From Phragmites australis (lineage: Eukaryota > Streptophyta > Magnoliopsida > Poales > Poaceae): 64,000 nucleotides of DNA. Made by a program: the position numbers and the translations under genes. The DNA is taken from NCBI RefSeq assembly GCF_958298935.1, contig NC_084921.1, positions 43,061,001-43,125,000 of the forward strand, in the 5' to 3' direction. The number at the start of each line of letters is the position of its first letter. Within the stretch, counting starts at the first letter, position 1. The notes below the pieces were generated by a model. It ran no database searches. It had not been told where the DNA came from and worked only from the letters and a program-made list of their open reading frames with translations. This document shows positions 33,206 through 45,732 of the stretch, one piece after another.

Positions 33206-36200
33206 ATGGCAAACAATGCTCCAATGAAATATCACTCTCAGGTACTGTATCTGAGCAATTTATGCTTTGGTTTGATCAGCTTCAGCGATGAACGAGACAC
33301 TTGGTGTCATTTTCAACATTGTAAAAGTACGTTCATACTGAAGTTGATATGTGACGTGATCACGAATACGGAAACGAAACATTATCCCGTCCTTGAAAAA
33401 CACATCCGTGAATGTTTCCCCAGGGAGCCTACTATGTACAGGACAGAACATTATTATGTGCACTGAGTTTGCTAAGTTCTAACCCAATATCTGGCAGCTG
33501 TGTTTGTACATATCCACAAAGTTGCACTAAAGAATTCGAAGAAGTTCACATCTAATGCCCGTATCTATTAATAATTCATCAACAATAAACAAAATAAAGA
33601 GAATATCCTAGGAAAGACTTGTTCGTGCAGCATGCTTTATAGGCCTTTGCAGTTGCACCTTCTGTCTACCAGTCTACCTTAGACAGTTCTTGCCTTCTTG
33701 GCCAAAACGGTAGATCGTTTCTTCCTGTCATTTCGATCTTCTAATCATGTCAATGTTCTTACTTGTGTGAATTTCTTGAAATCTTGATAGGAAAACGAGG
33801 AGAGGAGCAAAGTTTCGGAAACCAACGGCAAAGTAGAACCCATCTCCATGGTATCATTCCTGGTTCATCTAATGCTTATCGTGTTTCTTTTGAAATAACT
33901 TGAGCGTATTGTGTTATATCTTAAAAAACATAAGCATCATAAGAAACATGCTTATGTTGAATTTTCTATTTAATCTGTAGAGGAAATATGGGAATAAGGT
34001 ATATAGACTATTATTATATAAAATAGCTTGTGCATGCATGAGCTGTTAAATGGCACCTATGGATAGTTCTTTTTTTTCCTTACCTGGACTGAATTTGCTA
34101 AATTCTGATCCTAACAAATAACGAAGTTATATGAAAGGAAAATATCATGTCTCCACATTCATGGGCACTGTTTTAAATGGCTTAGGAAGAACAAACAAAA
34201 CAAGGAACTTAATTGTGTTATTACACCAAACAATTGTAGATACTCACCAAACAATAGTTTACACTCATACTCACTCATGACAATGCCTTATTTGTACCTT
34301 AGGTGATACTCACAAAAACCTGAGATAACTCTCATCTCGATTGATGGCTTATTTTGCTATCTGAAATAGCTTGTTTCTTTCCCACTTCAATGTCTCTCAC
34401 TTCTTGTTCTATTCTTAAAATTTGTAAGGAGCAAAGCGAAGTGTCTGAAGCCAACGGCAGAGTACACTCCATGGTATCTTTCTTGGTTCATCTTATGCTT
34501 ACTATTCAATATTTCCATATCTTCTGTAGTAAATTGGTTATTCACAAATTTGATCTTAGCCAAAAGGACGAGAAAGGTGTGACTTGGTTATCACATATAT
34601 GATCTGTACTAGGTGGAGACGCATGTCGTTGAAGGGAGGGGGTATGAAGTTGTTGAAGGGAAGGTTGATTGGAGGGGAAGACCAGCATTGCGAGGGCGCC
34701 ATGGCGGTGTCTCCAGTACTATCTTCATTCTTGGTAACTCCTGTCCCTGAATGGTTGCCATCTTTCTTAATTCTTAGAAAGAAATATTGCATTATTTTTG
34801 AACTTGATTTTCATTCAGGAGTTCACTGCTCGAGCAGTCAAGTCAGGGTACTTGTCAAACAAATTTATCTGAGCCAAATATATATTCAGCTTGATCATCT
34901 AACTTGTTTAGTAACCAATTGAGATTTATACCAAGAAAACCTCGTGTTTATTATGTGATACTTACTACTAGTTGCTGGATATGCCGTACGCAAAAAAGAA
35001 ACAAGCAAAAAGGTTGTCTTTAAATCGTAAGTCTGACACTCCGAGATGTGCTGGTTGTTTTTGCAGCGAACTTTGGATTTGAGAACCTTGCCTCGTTGTC
35101 TCTGGCTGTGAATCTCATCTTGTACCTTTTCTTCGTCATGCACATCGGCTATGCCGACGCCTCCAACCTGCTGACCAACTACATGGGCACGAGCTACATG
35201 GTCGCCGTGCTCATCTCCGTCTTCGCGGACACCTTTATTGGTCGATACAAGACTGTGATCATATCATCTCTGATCGAGCTCGTGGTACGAATTGCATGCA
35301 TGTATCCGACAATCTGATGCTTTCTTGCTGCTTTGTCACTTGAATCCCGCTGACGTTATTCTTGTAGGGGCTCCTGCTGCTGACGCTGCAGGCGCACTCC
35401 GACCGGCTGAAGCCGCCGAATTGCCACTTCCCCGTGGACCCGACGTGCCAGCGGGTGCACGGCCACAACAAGGTGCACCTCTACCTGGCGCTGTACCTCA
35501 TCGCCATTGGCTCGGCGGGGATCAAGGCGGCCCTGCCAGCGCACTGTGCGGACCAGTTCGACGAAAAGCACCCCAAGGAGAAACTGCAGATATCCAGCTG
35601 CTTCAACTGGCTGTTCCTCAGCCTCTGCACCGGAGGCGCCATCAGCTGCACGGTGTTGGTGTGGATCCAGAATATCAAGGGCTGGGACAAGGGCTTCGGC
35701 GTCGCCACTGGCGTGATGGCGCTCTCCCTCATCGTCTTCGTCGCCGGCCTGCCGAGGTACCGCATCGCCACCGTGCAGGGCAGCAGCGCGCTTCTAGAGA
35801 TCTTCCAGGTCAAGGAACTGTTCTCTTCTCTTCTTCGACGTTCATCAGAGGAACAAACCATGCAGACTATGTATGTATCGATACACGTTGCTCAACGTGC
35901 TACTGGAACTTGTTGTCTCCAGGTATACGTCGCTGCATTCAGGAACAGGAGCCTTGAGCTCCCTGAGAACCCTGACGAGCTGTACGAGATCAGCCGGAGC
36001 AAAGCTTCCCCTGACACGGAGTTCGTGGCGCACAGGGACAAGCCGTTCAGGTTGGTAGCTCACGATGCACGTACTGTTCAGTCCCAAGAAACAGAGATTG
36101 TAGCTCCCGGCCCCTTGATACTGCATTGACGCTTATTGCACGGCATTCGCAGATTCCTGGACAGGGCGGCCATAATTCAGGCACCGAATGACGCGACGGG

Positions 36201-37023
36201 TGCGACGCAGAGTCCGTGGCGTCAATGCAGGGTGACGCAGGTGGAGCACGCCAAGACGGTGCTAGCCATGGTGCCCATCTTCTGCAGCGCCATCGTCATG
36301 GGCACCTGCCTCGCGCAGCTCCAGACCTTCTCCATTGGGCAGGGCGCCACCATGGACACGAGGCTCGGCAAGAATTTCATGATGCCGCCGGCGTCGCTGC
36401 CCATCATCCCGCTCGCCTTCCTCATCTTTGCGGTGCCCATCTACGAGCATATCTTCGTGCCCTTCGCGCGCCGCGTGACCGGCCACCCCAACGGCATCTC
36501 GCACCTGCAGCGCGTGGGCGTCGGCCTCGTGCTCTCCATCATCTCCATGGCCATCGCGGCCCTCGTGGAGGTGCGCCGCAAGAAGGTGGCCGCCCGGCAC
36601 GGCATGCTAGACATGCTCCCCGAACAGCAGTTGCCCATCTCCTGCTTCTGGCTGGCGCCGCAGTTCGCCGTGTTCGGCATCGCCGACATGTTCACCTACG
36701 TCGGCCTCCTCGAGTTCTTCTACTCGCAGGCGCCCCGGGCGCTCAAGTCCATGTCGTCGTCGTTCCTGTGGTGCTCCTTGTCGCTCGGCTATTTCCTGAG
36801 CACCATCATCGTGCAGGCCGTCAAAACGGCCACCAAGGGATCCACGGCGAGCGGCGGATGGCTGGCCGGCAACAACATCAACCGGAACCACCTCGACCTC
36901 TTCTTCTGGCTTCTCGCCGTGCTCAGCTCCCTCAACTTCCTCAACTACCTCTTCTGGTCCAGCTGGTATAAGTACAAGCCCCAGGAACAGGCTGTAGCGC
37001 CTGAGCAGCAGCGGCAAGTGTGA
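33206..37023 (+). CDS. NRT1/PTR family (NPF) transporter, NPF4-like
   Basis: Eight-exon model: 33206-33241, 33791-33850, 34429-34473, 34613-34733, 35067-35284, 35368-35808, 35923-36050, 36153-37023. Phases agree throughout; 1920 bp gives 639 aa. Exons 4-8 are secure: [20 protein letters not shown] (N-terminal family motif), [16 protein letters not shown] (first helix), [32 protein letters not shown] and [13 protein letters not shown], with about 12 membrane segments. NPF proteins are proton-coupled plasma- or endo-membrane carriers of nitrate, peptides or hormones; substrate cannot be read from sequence. The ExxER proton-coupling motif of helix 1 is not present (FGFEN instead), as in NPF4-type members. 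The first three exons are less certain: exons 2 and 3 are duplicates of each other, both in phase 0 and both ending in ATG at the donor, so translation could start there as [12 protein letters not shown]. Confidence 0.85.
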
Positions 37024-38420
37024 TCACTCGTGCCGTTCTCTGGCTAGTCTCCTTGTGGTCCATTTATCTTTCCCGGTCAGTCTCTCTATGAGTCTAAATA
37101 GATTAGACGTGCAAGGTTCATGTTGCCTTTTGAGTTCACGCAGATTGATATCTTGTTGACATGGAGCACAGGATTACCAATTTGATTTTTGTTCGAAGAA
37201 ATATCTATTACTATATTATTATTTGAGAGGAAAAAGAGCCATTACATTCGCTCTGCCCACAAAATTACCAAGTTAATAGAAAAAAATTATATACCATTTA
37301 TTATTATGAACATCTAACAGTCTAGATTTAATCAAAAAGTTAATATCAAATATGTTTAATAAATAGCTAAATTCAAAATTAAAAAAGTATTGAAAATTAG
37401 TTGTTCGTCTTTCATATGGTTTGAGAAGTAAAATATCTAAATGTGTCCAATAAAATAAAATTAATAATAATGAAATTGAAGTTAGAATATAAAAAGAAGA
37501 ATCCATATCAAATATAGTTTTAGAAAAAATAATAACAATTAATCAATACCTAAAATAAAAATACAATTAATCAATAGCTAAAATTCATAATAAAAATAAT
37601 GAAAAAAAATCAAAATTGTTACTGAGATAATAGCTAAAGGTCGTTGCATCAAATAGGCAACAGACAAGTCACAACATGCAAGAAATCTATTCTGAGTTTT
37701 GTTTGGCTGCTTACAATGACTCACGATTTTAGTAACCGATCAAAATATATACGAATTGAACTAATACATGTATATGATTTGAGTACAATTTTAAAGTATA
37801 AATAATTTTCTATTCTACTAACATAATTTTTATCTCTCTTCTAATTTTATACGTGTTATAACTAAATAACACTAACCTCGTAAAAAAGATAAAAGATTAA
37901 TTTTTAATCAAATATTACCGTGACAAAATATTACAATAAACCTAGCCACGCTATTAGCATGAGTCACCTTACTAATTGATCTATACTCTGAGATATCGAG
38001 GATAGCAGTTTAAAAAAAAAAAATTCATTTCACAAAGGCAATGAGATTTTACCACTATCCACTAGTGTCTAAACAGCATCAAGAAAAGCACGAAGTTCCA
38101 GCGATTATTTCTGTACGACTGTGACTGATAAATTGCCAGTGCAGCGTTTCGTGAAGCTCAAAGCCGATTTCAAAATCGGCTGATGTTTATCCCGAACCCG
38201 CGCCTCAAACCCCGCTCGCTTCTTATCAACCCCAACATTTGGCGCCACAGCTGCATCACGCATCTGCCACCTAAGTCGCATGCCGTCCGCCACGTCGAAC
38301 CCACGCACTCCATACGTGTCACACGGCAGCATTTCCAAGTTTCCAACCTCGCGCCTTCAAAAACACACGCGGCGCACGGATCCAACACGTACCCACCAAC
38401 GCAAAACCAACCAAGCTCCG
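37024..38420. other. Intergenic DNA between NPF and DUF1264 genes
   Basis: 37150-38090 is strongly AT-rich with short repeats (for example AATTAATCAATAnCTAAAAT twice at about 37540-37580) and no gene. From about 38105 the sequence becomes GC-rich and forms the proximal promoter and leader of the DUF1264 gene. Confidence 0.5.
38314..38320 (+). promoter_or_regulatory. ABRE-like ACGTGTC motif
   Basis: ACGTGTC at 38314-38320, about 105 bp before the start codon of the oil-body-associated protein gene. This core is bound by bZIP factors acting in abscisic-acid and seed-maturation responses, which would fit a seed lipid-body gene. A single short motif is weak evidence; function is inferred. Confidence 0.35.
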
Positions 38421-39262
38421 ATGGCGTCCAGCGACGAGAAGCCACGGCAATCTCCGGCCTCGGCGGCCGGTGGCGACACCGCGCCCCCGGGGCAGCCGAC
38501 CACGGTGGCGTCCAAGGTGCTGGACATGGGCGCGGCGGCGTTGCAGTCGCTGCGCCCCGTGAAGCAGGTGAAGCAGCACGTGTGCACGTTCGCGCTGTAC
38601 TCACACGACCCGAAGCGGCAGGTGGAAACGCACCACTACGTCTCCCGCCTCAACCAGGACGTCCTCCAGTGCGCCGTCTACGACTCCGACAGCCACGACG
38701 CTCGCCTCATCGGTGCGCCGGTCACCCATCGTATCTTCTCGCCACGAATCTTTGGCATGCTCACCACGGATTATTGCATGCGTCTTTGAATGTTGTTGCA
38801 GGCGTGGAGTACATCGTGTCGAGGCAGATCTTCGACTCGCTGCCGGCGGAGGAGCAGCGGCTGTGGCACTCGCACGCGCACGAGATCAAGGCGGGGCTGT
38901 GGGCTAGCCCGCGCGTGCCGGCCATGCTGGAGAAGCCGGAGCTGGACCACATGGCCACCACGTTCGGCAAGTTCTGGTGCACCTGGCAGGTGGACCGCGG
39001 CGACAAGCTCCCGCTCGGCGCGCCCGCGCTCATGGTGTCGCCGCAGGCCGACCCCGCGGCAACCGTGCGCCCCGACCTCGTGCGGAGGCGCGACGACAGG
39101 TACGGCTTCTCCACGGAGGAGCTCCGCGCCGCCAGGGTCGACGTCGAGGCGCCCGCCGAGGAGCACCCGGGCCAGGCGGCCGACTACTGGCTCCGGCACC
39201 GCAAGGGGTTCGCCGTCGACGTCGTGCCGCACGAGATGAAGCGCCACGCGCCGTTCCCGTGA
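38421..39262 (+). CDS. Oil body-associated protein (OBAP, DUF1264)
   Basis: Two exons, 38421-38712 and 38802-39262, joined through an 89-bp GT/AG intron that splits a Gly codon (RLIG-VEYI). 753 bp gives 250 aa, the usual family length. Landmarks: HVCTFALYSHDPKRQVETHH, HYVSRLNQDVLQCAVYDSD, YIVSRQIFDSLPAEEQ, WHSHAHEIKAGLW and the C-terminal KGFAVDVVPHEMKRHAPFP. The first 45 or so residues are a low-complexity Ser/Ala/Pro-rich leader. OBAPs sit on seed lipid droplets and are needed for normal droplet size and stability in embryos. There is no oleosin-type hydrophobic hairpin, as expected for this family. Start chosen: ATG at 38421, giving the family's usual N-terminus. I cannot tell OBAP1 from OBAP2 with certainty. 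Confidence 0.93.
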
Positions 39263-41204
39263 GCACTTCAACTTGTTCCCATGTCATCAGGTCATCAATT
39301 AAGTGTTCCCCAAAAAAAATCAGGCCATCTAAGGGTACAGATCTTGTTGAGGAAGCTTGTGTAATAATAAGTACCGAACAACGAGTATCCAGCAGCTTTT
39401 ACCAACTCATGAATGGCATGCACATGTTTATAAATGTTCGAGTCAGCCTCATGTGGTGTACGGATGAAATGATGAATTCACTCCCCCAATATTGGTGAAA
39501 TTTGCTGTCTGACTCGCTTTCGGCAGTTATTAGGCCATCCAACGGAAGCTGCAAAATCTAGAAATCCAGTGCTACAATGATTTGCGGACTATTATAATGC
39601 ACGTTTTTATCTCTAATAGAAGTAGCATTAGTCCCAACAGAGATACGGTCAGACCAGTGTAGAAGCAAATATGCGGACTACTGTAGCAATCTTTAATACT
39701 ATTCTCTGAGTATACCTGTGGGTCTGAGGGGAGGAGGAGAGTAATGGAAGGTAAGAAATATGGTAGCTGTTGGAGATTAGGAAATACTGTAATAGTATTA
39801 GGGGATACTGTAATAGTATTATAAGAGATGAATTTTTAGAGTATCTGTTGGAGATAGCCTTAGTAGACAATCCTTACGCTTCATGGCTAAGTGTCCACCA
39901 TTGTTGACGTTCGCCAAATTCGATTATTTAAATATTTAAATAAATATTATCTGATCTTATATCGATCATGGTCATGACTTAACTGCGCCTCGAATCTACT
40001 GTAGATATTAATAAGTTATTTTTATTTTTATCCGACTAAGTTTGCTTCTAGCAGTTTTAACCAAGGGCGAATCTTTGGAAGGCATGCGGCTTAAGCCCCC
40101 TCTACCTTTTGGTGTTCCATGGAGAGGGAATATGATGTGGATTTTAATGGGTTGTTTTATTTTTATTCGATTAAGTTTGCTTTTAGCGGTTTCAACCAGG
40201 GGGGATCTTAGATGCTGGGGCTTAAGCAAAAGTAAATTTTATAGTATCCTGTTCAGAAAGATCCTCGTGAGACCCTATCCATGCTATTTATCATGTGATC
40301 CGATGGTTGGGCCGAAGAGCAGAGATAGAGTAGACACGTATCATCACATGAGAGATGATCTTCTCTAAAATAATGCCCTATAAAATTTGCTTCCAACTTA
40401 AGCCCCTCTACCCTCTGGTGCTCCATGGACAGAAAATAGAGACTCTAGGAGAGAAGAAGAGGGGGCTAGGGAGGAAGAAAGAGAGATAGGAGGGATAAGA
40501 AGAAGAGGGGGTTGGGAGGAAGAAAAAGATAAGTCCTATAGTTGTTCATCGTGTGTCCACCACTTGTTTCAATCTTGCTTCTCTTTCTCTTCCTCTTTTC
40601 CCCTCTTTTGATGTACCCCTTGTTTTCATATATAGTCGAGCTTCTCCTACTTTCTCTTTTTGGATATGCCTCTCGTTTTTATATATAGTCCGATAATGAA
40701 GATGTACCGTACTTGAAGTCTCTAAGTGTATCTTCTTCATATTATATTAATTATAAAAATCTAGAGGACTTCTTTCTAATTTGGAGTTGAATTTTGTATA
40801 AATATAATAAATTATCTGAAATATCAGTACATCTCCTATTTACCTTATGACCATTATAAAACTTATCATAGTAAACAAATGACACGTGTACTATGTGGTC
40901 CATCTTCAAGATATATCGTATACCATATTTCTATTTGTAATAAATTAATGATTACCAAATTCTTGTACCAAGGATGTCAATTTCGAGACAAAAACTAAAG
41001 AATGATTATAATCATATGAACTTGTCACCTGTATAAGTAGCAGTATCGGTTATCTGTACTTAGACGTCCCATGGACTGATGGACCTTTTGTTTGTTAGGC
41101 ACATGCGACACCAAGATCGTGTAATCTTGTTTGTTAATACCTCTTCTTTAAGGACGAAACAAATGTACCTATTGCATGATGGATTGTTGACTCAAGAATC
41201 CTTA
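39263..41204. other. Intergenic DNA with diverged direct repeats
   Basis: Two related segments, about 40015-40120 and 40150-40225, share CGAnTAAGTTTGCTTnTAGC, then GGnTTnAACCA and GGCTTAAGC. A third piece (AACTTAAGCCCCTCTACCCT) follows at about 40397. This looks like transposon-terminal material. A purine-rich stretch (GAGAAGAAGAGGGGG) is at about 40440-40530. No gene recognised. Confidence 0.4.
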
Positions 41205-41564
41205 GGCCTCTTTTGGAACAAAGGAAAAATGAAAAAAAAAAAGGATTTGAATCCTATAGGAAAAATTCTTATGAGGCCTTTGGAATAAAGGATTGGACAT
41301 CTAGAATTTCTAAGAAATTCCTATGGGATATCTTGTTCCATAGGAATTTTAAAGGATTTCTAGCATGAGGTCCAACCTCATGGAAAAATTCCTTTGATTC
41401 TATGGCTCTTCTCTCATTCATGTATTTTTCTTTTGTTACATCCAAATGGTTCACTGGAAGTTTTCCTGCATTATGATTCCTATAAGATTGCAAGCAACAA
41501 GCAACTCAAATCTTGTGTTTTTTCTATTCCTACATTTTTAAAATTTTGCGCTCCAAAGAGGCCC
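41205..41564. mobile_element. Tourist-like MITE
   Basis: Left end GGCCTCTTTTGGAAC, right end inverted GGGCCTCTTTGGAGC, flanked by TTA on each side (41202-41204 and 41565-41567). About 360 bp, no coding capacity. The 3-bp TTA duplication and GGCC-type ends fit PIF/Harbinger MITEs. Confidence 0.7.
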
Positions 41565-41567
41565 TTA

Positions 41568-42694
41568 ATCTTCCTACTATATGCGGTGGCGGATTAATAA
41601 TTTTAAGAGGATATTCATAGTCATCAGCGATGACATTGAAGCATTGTTTCATATAAAAACTAAAGGTCCATAATAACAAATATCAAAGTACAAATAGCAC
41701 CTACACCAAAGTGATCTTGATGTGTATCAAATAATGAGCTAGAAAACAAATTTTACATCAAATATCCATGCTTTCTCCTAACTATTAATCCATACCCCTA
41801 AGTTGTGGTAGATTCAAATGATCTCCACCATACATATTACACGATCAAACGGTCCACAATCAAAATTGATCTCCCATCTTCTCCCCTCTCAATTATTTGA
41901 AAACCTTCAATCAATTTGGAAACCTCCAATTAATATGTGCTATCAACATTAAAAAAGTATTATACACCATTATTTTCTTCAATCTATATCCAATAACTAG
42001 AATCAATCTACATCTTCTATTATAATTAGATATAGAATGCAATAGTTATGTATGACCTTTTGATATCTACCGTCCATAAGTCTTAATCACATGGTTCAAA
42101 TTCATACTTGGACCCCATTAATTAGAAACATAATGAAATTTCTTGATCCCCTCCCCTAGGCAATAACCAATCACCTCATATGCCTTGCATGCATGGTCGC
42201 ATCCAACTCGGAGCCTGCTTTGCCATGCTGCTTGTCGGAGGATAGCTCAACCTCCTGCCCTTTCCTTTCTTTTTCTGTGCCATTTCGTTTTCCTAGGCAA
42301 AGATGTGTATGCTTCCGCTATCTTAAGTTGAGAAGTTTTAGGGATGCATCATCAGCTCTTATTTTAACTTTTACTTGTGTAATTTTTTTGCTCCCATCAC
42401 AATATTATTGATTTCACGTGTGTAATACGTACATGGGTGCTAGTGTGTGTGTGTATGTAATATAGCTTCCTAATTAATATTTTTACCAAAATTAATGGGT
42501 GTTCAATTGAACACACATGACCTAACGAAGGGCTCTGAGACGGGGGAGACAAAAGGATTCGTAGGGAACTATAGGCGTTCTAATTAAAAGGGTCGTTGAA
42601 GTATCTCAACCGGCGGGGTTCAGTCCGCTCGAAATTCAAAAGGTCGCACGTGGGGTACTGAAATTCCCTGGGATCCGGCGATAATTAATGCCCT

Positions 42695-42741
<47 letters not shown>

Positions 42742-42840
42742 AAACAATTAACCTCCCATTGGAATGCAGTTTATTGAGTCAACCACAAAAGTGGGCTGCG
42801 TCAACGACCACTCCCCAGGGCGAACATGAAAGGACAACGA
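41568..42840. other. Intergenic DNA with a (CT)n microsatellite
   Basis: No gene recognised. A pure CT dinucleotide run of about 22 repeats lies at 42696-42739. A short open frame at 42193-42411 (plus) has no recognisable family. Confidence 0.5.
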
Positions 42841-45607
42841 TGTCACCTAGAGGTGGGTGAATATGCGTTTTTATAAAACTTCGACCTTTTTACTATTTGG
42901 CTCAAACTTGCAGCGAAAATAAAACTAACAGATTTTTCACAATTGAAAACCTAAATATGCTAAGCTCAACTAAGTACACTATCACCTTAAATAAATGTGA
43001 ATGTTACAATCCTAGTGTAACAAAGATATCTAGCAATATATGCAACAGAACTCTAAAAAGAAGTTCTGAAATTACTGTTCATCAAAAGTTCTGATACTGT
43101 TTATCGGAAGTTCTGATTTTACTATTCATCGAATGTTCTAATATTGTTCATCAAAACTTTCGATCAGTCCAAAATGACATATTTGAATATCATGAAATTA
43201 ACTCAATGCACATACAAATAAGCATACAAGCATAGATATCAAAGTAATGCATAAGAGTAAGGAAATACGGAGACAAATGATTTGTTACTGAAGTTTAGAT
43301 ATCTATCGATATCCTACGTCTCCGTTGAGAAAGCTCGTTCACACTTTAGTTGGGTATCTTTTAATCCTTTTTCTTACAAGATTGCACACATGCACTCCTC
43401 GCCTCTACTACGGCCAACTCTTCCTCCACTCCAAAGATGATGAGTTCCGCAATCACTTTTAGGCCTCCTCACAATCTGCACTTAAGGAGATCGCCGTCAA
43501 TCCACCACTGAACCATCTAGGAGACCGTGGTCTTCAAGAGTAACAAACTCCTGAACTCGCGCACAATCAACGCCAAGTGCGCAAACATACGCAACTAATA
43601 CGACATGTACAAGCAACACAAGTTTCACACACCTCACTCTATCCTCACTAAGCCATAAAGGCTTGATTCCCATAAAATCTTCATAGAGAGGGGAGGGGAG
43701 CACTCAAAGGTGGAACACCAAGTTCTAACACCTCTTACAAGCACCACAAATGCAGTAAAGCAACCAGCCCCACTCAAGGAGGCCAAGGGGGATAAATACC
43801 CTACTCTGAAAAACTAGTTGTTGAACTCAAACTTAACATATCGGAACTTCTGATCCCCATATCGGAACTTCCGATCTCATGTATCTCAACGGTCAATTCC
43901 GGATGAAACTCACTCCTAGATCTAGGAGAAACAACATATCGAAACTTTTGATCCCCAGGTCGGAACTTCCGATTAAAAACATCTGAACCTGAGAACACCA
44001 GATTTCTAAAAAATTGGACTTTCCGACTGACATCGGAACTTTCGATCCCTGGATCAGAACTTTCGATTAAAAACTAAATCCAAACCAAGAACACTGACTC
44101 TTCTAAACATCGATGTTCTGACAGATCAGAACTTCTGATTTTAGCACAGCTCATACTTTAAAAATAGCGATAACTTTTGATCTCGAAGTCCGATTTTGAC
44201 AATTTGAGACTCTATGCAAAGATTATTCAGAGGGTTACACATCCCCACTCAATTCATGATCCCAAACACATTAGCTCAAAACTAGGAATGCTCCGAAAGC
44301 TGATTTGGGTACTTCCTCCAATTTCCCACAGCTTAATTCTCCAAGATTAAATTAGGAGTAATATGGAACATGCCAAATACCACTAAGTCTCGGCTACAAT
44401 CACTTTTCACCACTAAGACCAACAACACAAAAGGTTAAATCTAAAACAACTTTTACATACCCTGGACTCCTAAAGTGAACTCTTAACACAAATTCATCAC
44501 GCACTAAGCACATGTTTTGAGCACTCGACACAACAATCGAGCAATGCTTTCAGCAGCCCCTCTTGATAGTATGACTATCAATCCTATAATCCGGTCTCCC
44601 ACCAAACTCCTTAAGACCGGCAAAACTAGAAAACATATTCTAGTTATAGCTTTGGCTTGAGCAATCCTATCGGACTTGACGTACACATCATCCAAGCATC
44701 GATGCTTCTCATAGCTCTTCAAGGCACATCACCAACTCCTCTTCTCTTGATGATGATGATCATCCCTACTTCCATCTTGATCTTCTCTTGCCCTTCTGGA
44801 AACTTGATGAAGTCCACTTGATTGCTTTTCATGCACCAAGCATGGAAGATTTCTTTCTTTTCATCATCTTCATCCAGTTCACCACTTAAGTATGAACCAC
44901 AAGCATCAAACACATAAGTTGTCCACTAAGCTTGTCTTGATCTTGTTGTTCCAACTTGACATATTGAATATCTCAATTCAACTCATACCTTCTTATGTAA
45001 CCTAACCCTAACTTACTCTTAAGCACAAAGCACATGGGTTAGTCTATAAAACCAAATTAACAACTTTATACCTTAAGTCACTTAATTTTCACAAGTGACT
45101 TGGCCTTCATTCTTTATTGCCAATCTTCATATGGAACCTAACTTCACTCACTTTCTAGTACATAGCATATGAGATGGTCCATAAAACTCAATTGATAATT
45201 TTATACCTTAAGTTACTTAATCTCTACAAGTGACTTGACTTCATTCTTTATTGTCAATCTTCATATAGAACCTAACCCCACTCACTCTCAAGCACATAGC
45301 ACATGATTAGTCTATAAAACTCAATTGACAACTTTATACCTTAAGTCACTTAATCTCCACAAGTGACTTAGTCTTCACCCTTATCGTCAATCTTCTTGAG
45401 CTTCTTCTTTATCTCATGAGCATCACTTGGAGTTCATTCATCTTGATGCATCTATCTTCATCATATGTCATTCCTCAAATCCATGCTCAATCTTCCATGC
45501 ATTACTTATGGAACAATTTACTAAAATTTTTCAATACAATTGTTAGTCCATATGTACTATCATTAATTACCAAAATCACACTTAAGGGCTAGATAAACCT
45601 TCAGAAC
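42841..45607. repeat. Unclassified 2.7-kb transposon-derived repeat
   Basis: Starts near TGTCACCTAGAGGTGGGTGA and ends near ATTAATTACCAAAATCACAC. Between about 43070 and 44150 there are many diverged units of the form ATCGGAACTTCTGAT / TCGGAACTTCCGAT. At about 44995-45400 there are three tandem units of about 125-135 bp (AACCTAACnnnACTnACTnT ... CACAAGTGACTT). No protein domain is visible. The insertion at 57.3-58.8 kb has the same start and end types, so these appear to be two members of one non-coding family. I could not place it in a known class. Confidence 0.55.
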
Positions 45608-45732
45608 ATGCATTCACTTAGGATCCAAGTGGCGCGACCAAGCCCGACCATGACCACTCGTCGCTTAGCGACCACGATCTACTACGACAAACCACTCAGT
45701 CCGCCCCATCCACGATGTAGCTTGGGAGCTAC
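45608..45732 (+). repeat. Probable internal 3' tail of a gypsy-type element
   Basis: Ends in CTTGGGAGCTAC directly before the LTR start, resembling the purine-rich tract that precedes 3' LTRs in grass gypsy elements. Short and non-coding; the assignment rests on position and this tract. Confidence 0.4.

Noticed and set aside
35292..36971. Long alternative frames of 126-251 codons within the NPF gene
   Set aside because: Out-of-frame readings of the GC-rich transporter exons with no membrane-protein character.
38183..39287. A 359-codon plus-strand frame over the DUF1264 gene
   Set aside because: It reads through the intron in the wrong frame for exon 1; only its second half coincides with the real protein. 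The two-exon DUF1264 model fits the family throughout.
42841..45607. CRISPR-like array impression from repeated GGAACTTCCGAT units
   Set aside because: Units are irregular in spacing and sequence, lie in a plant transposon, and have no associated genes.
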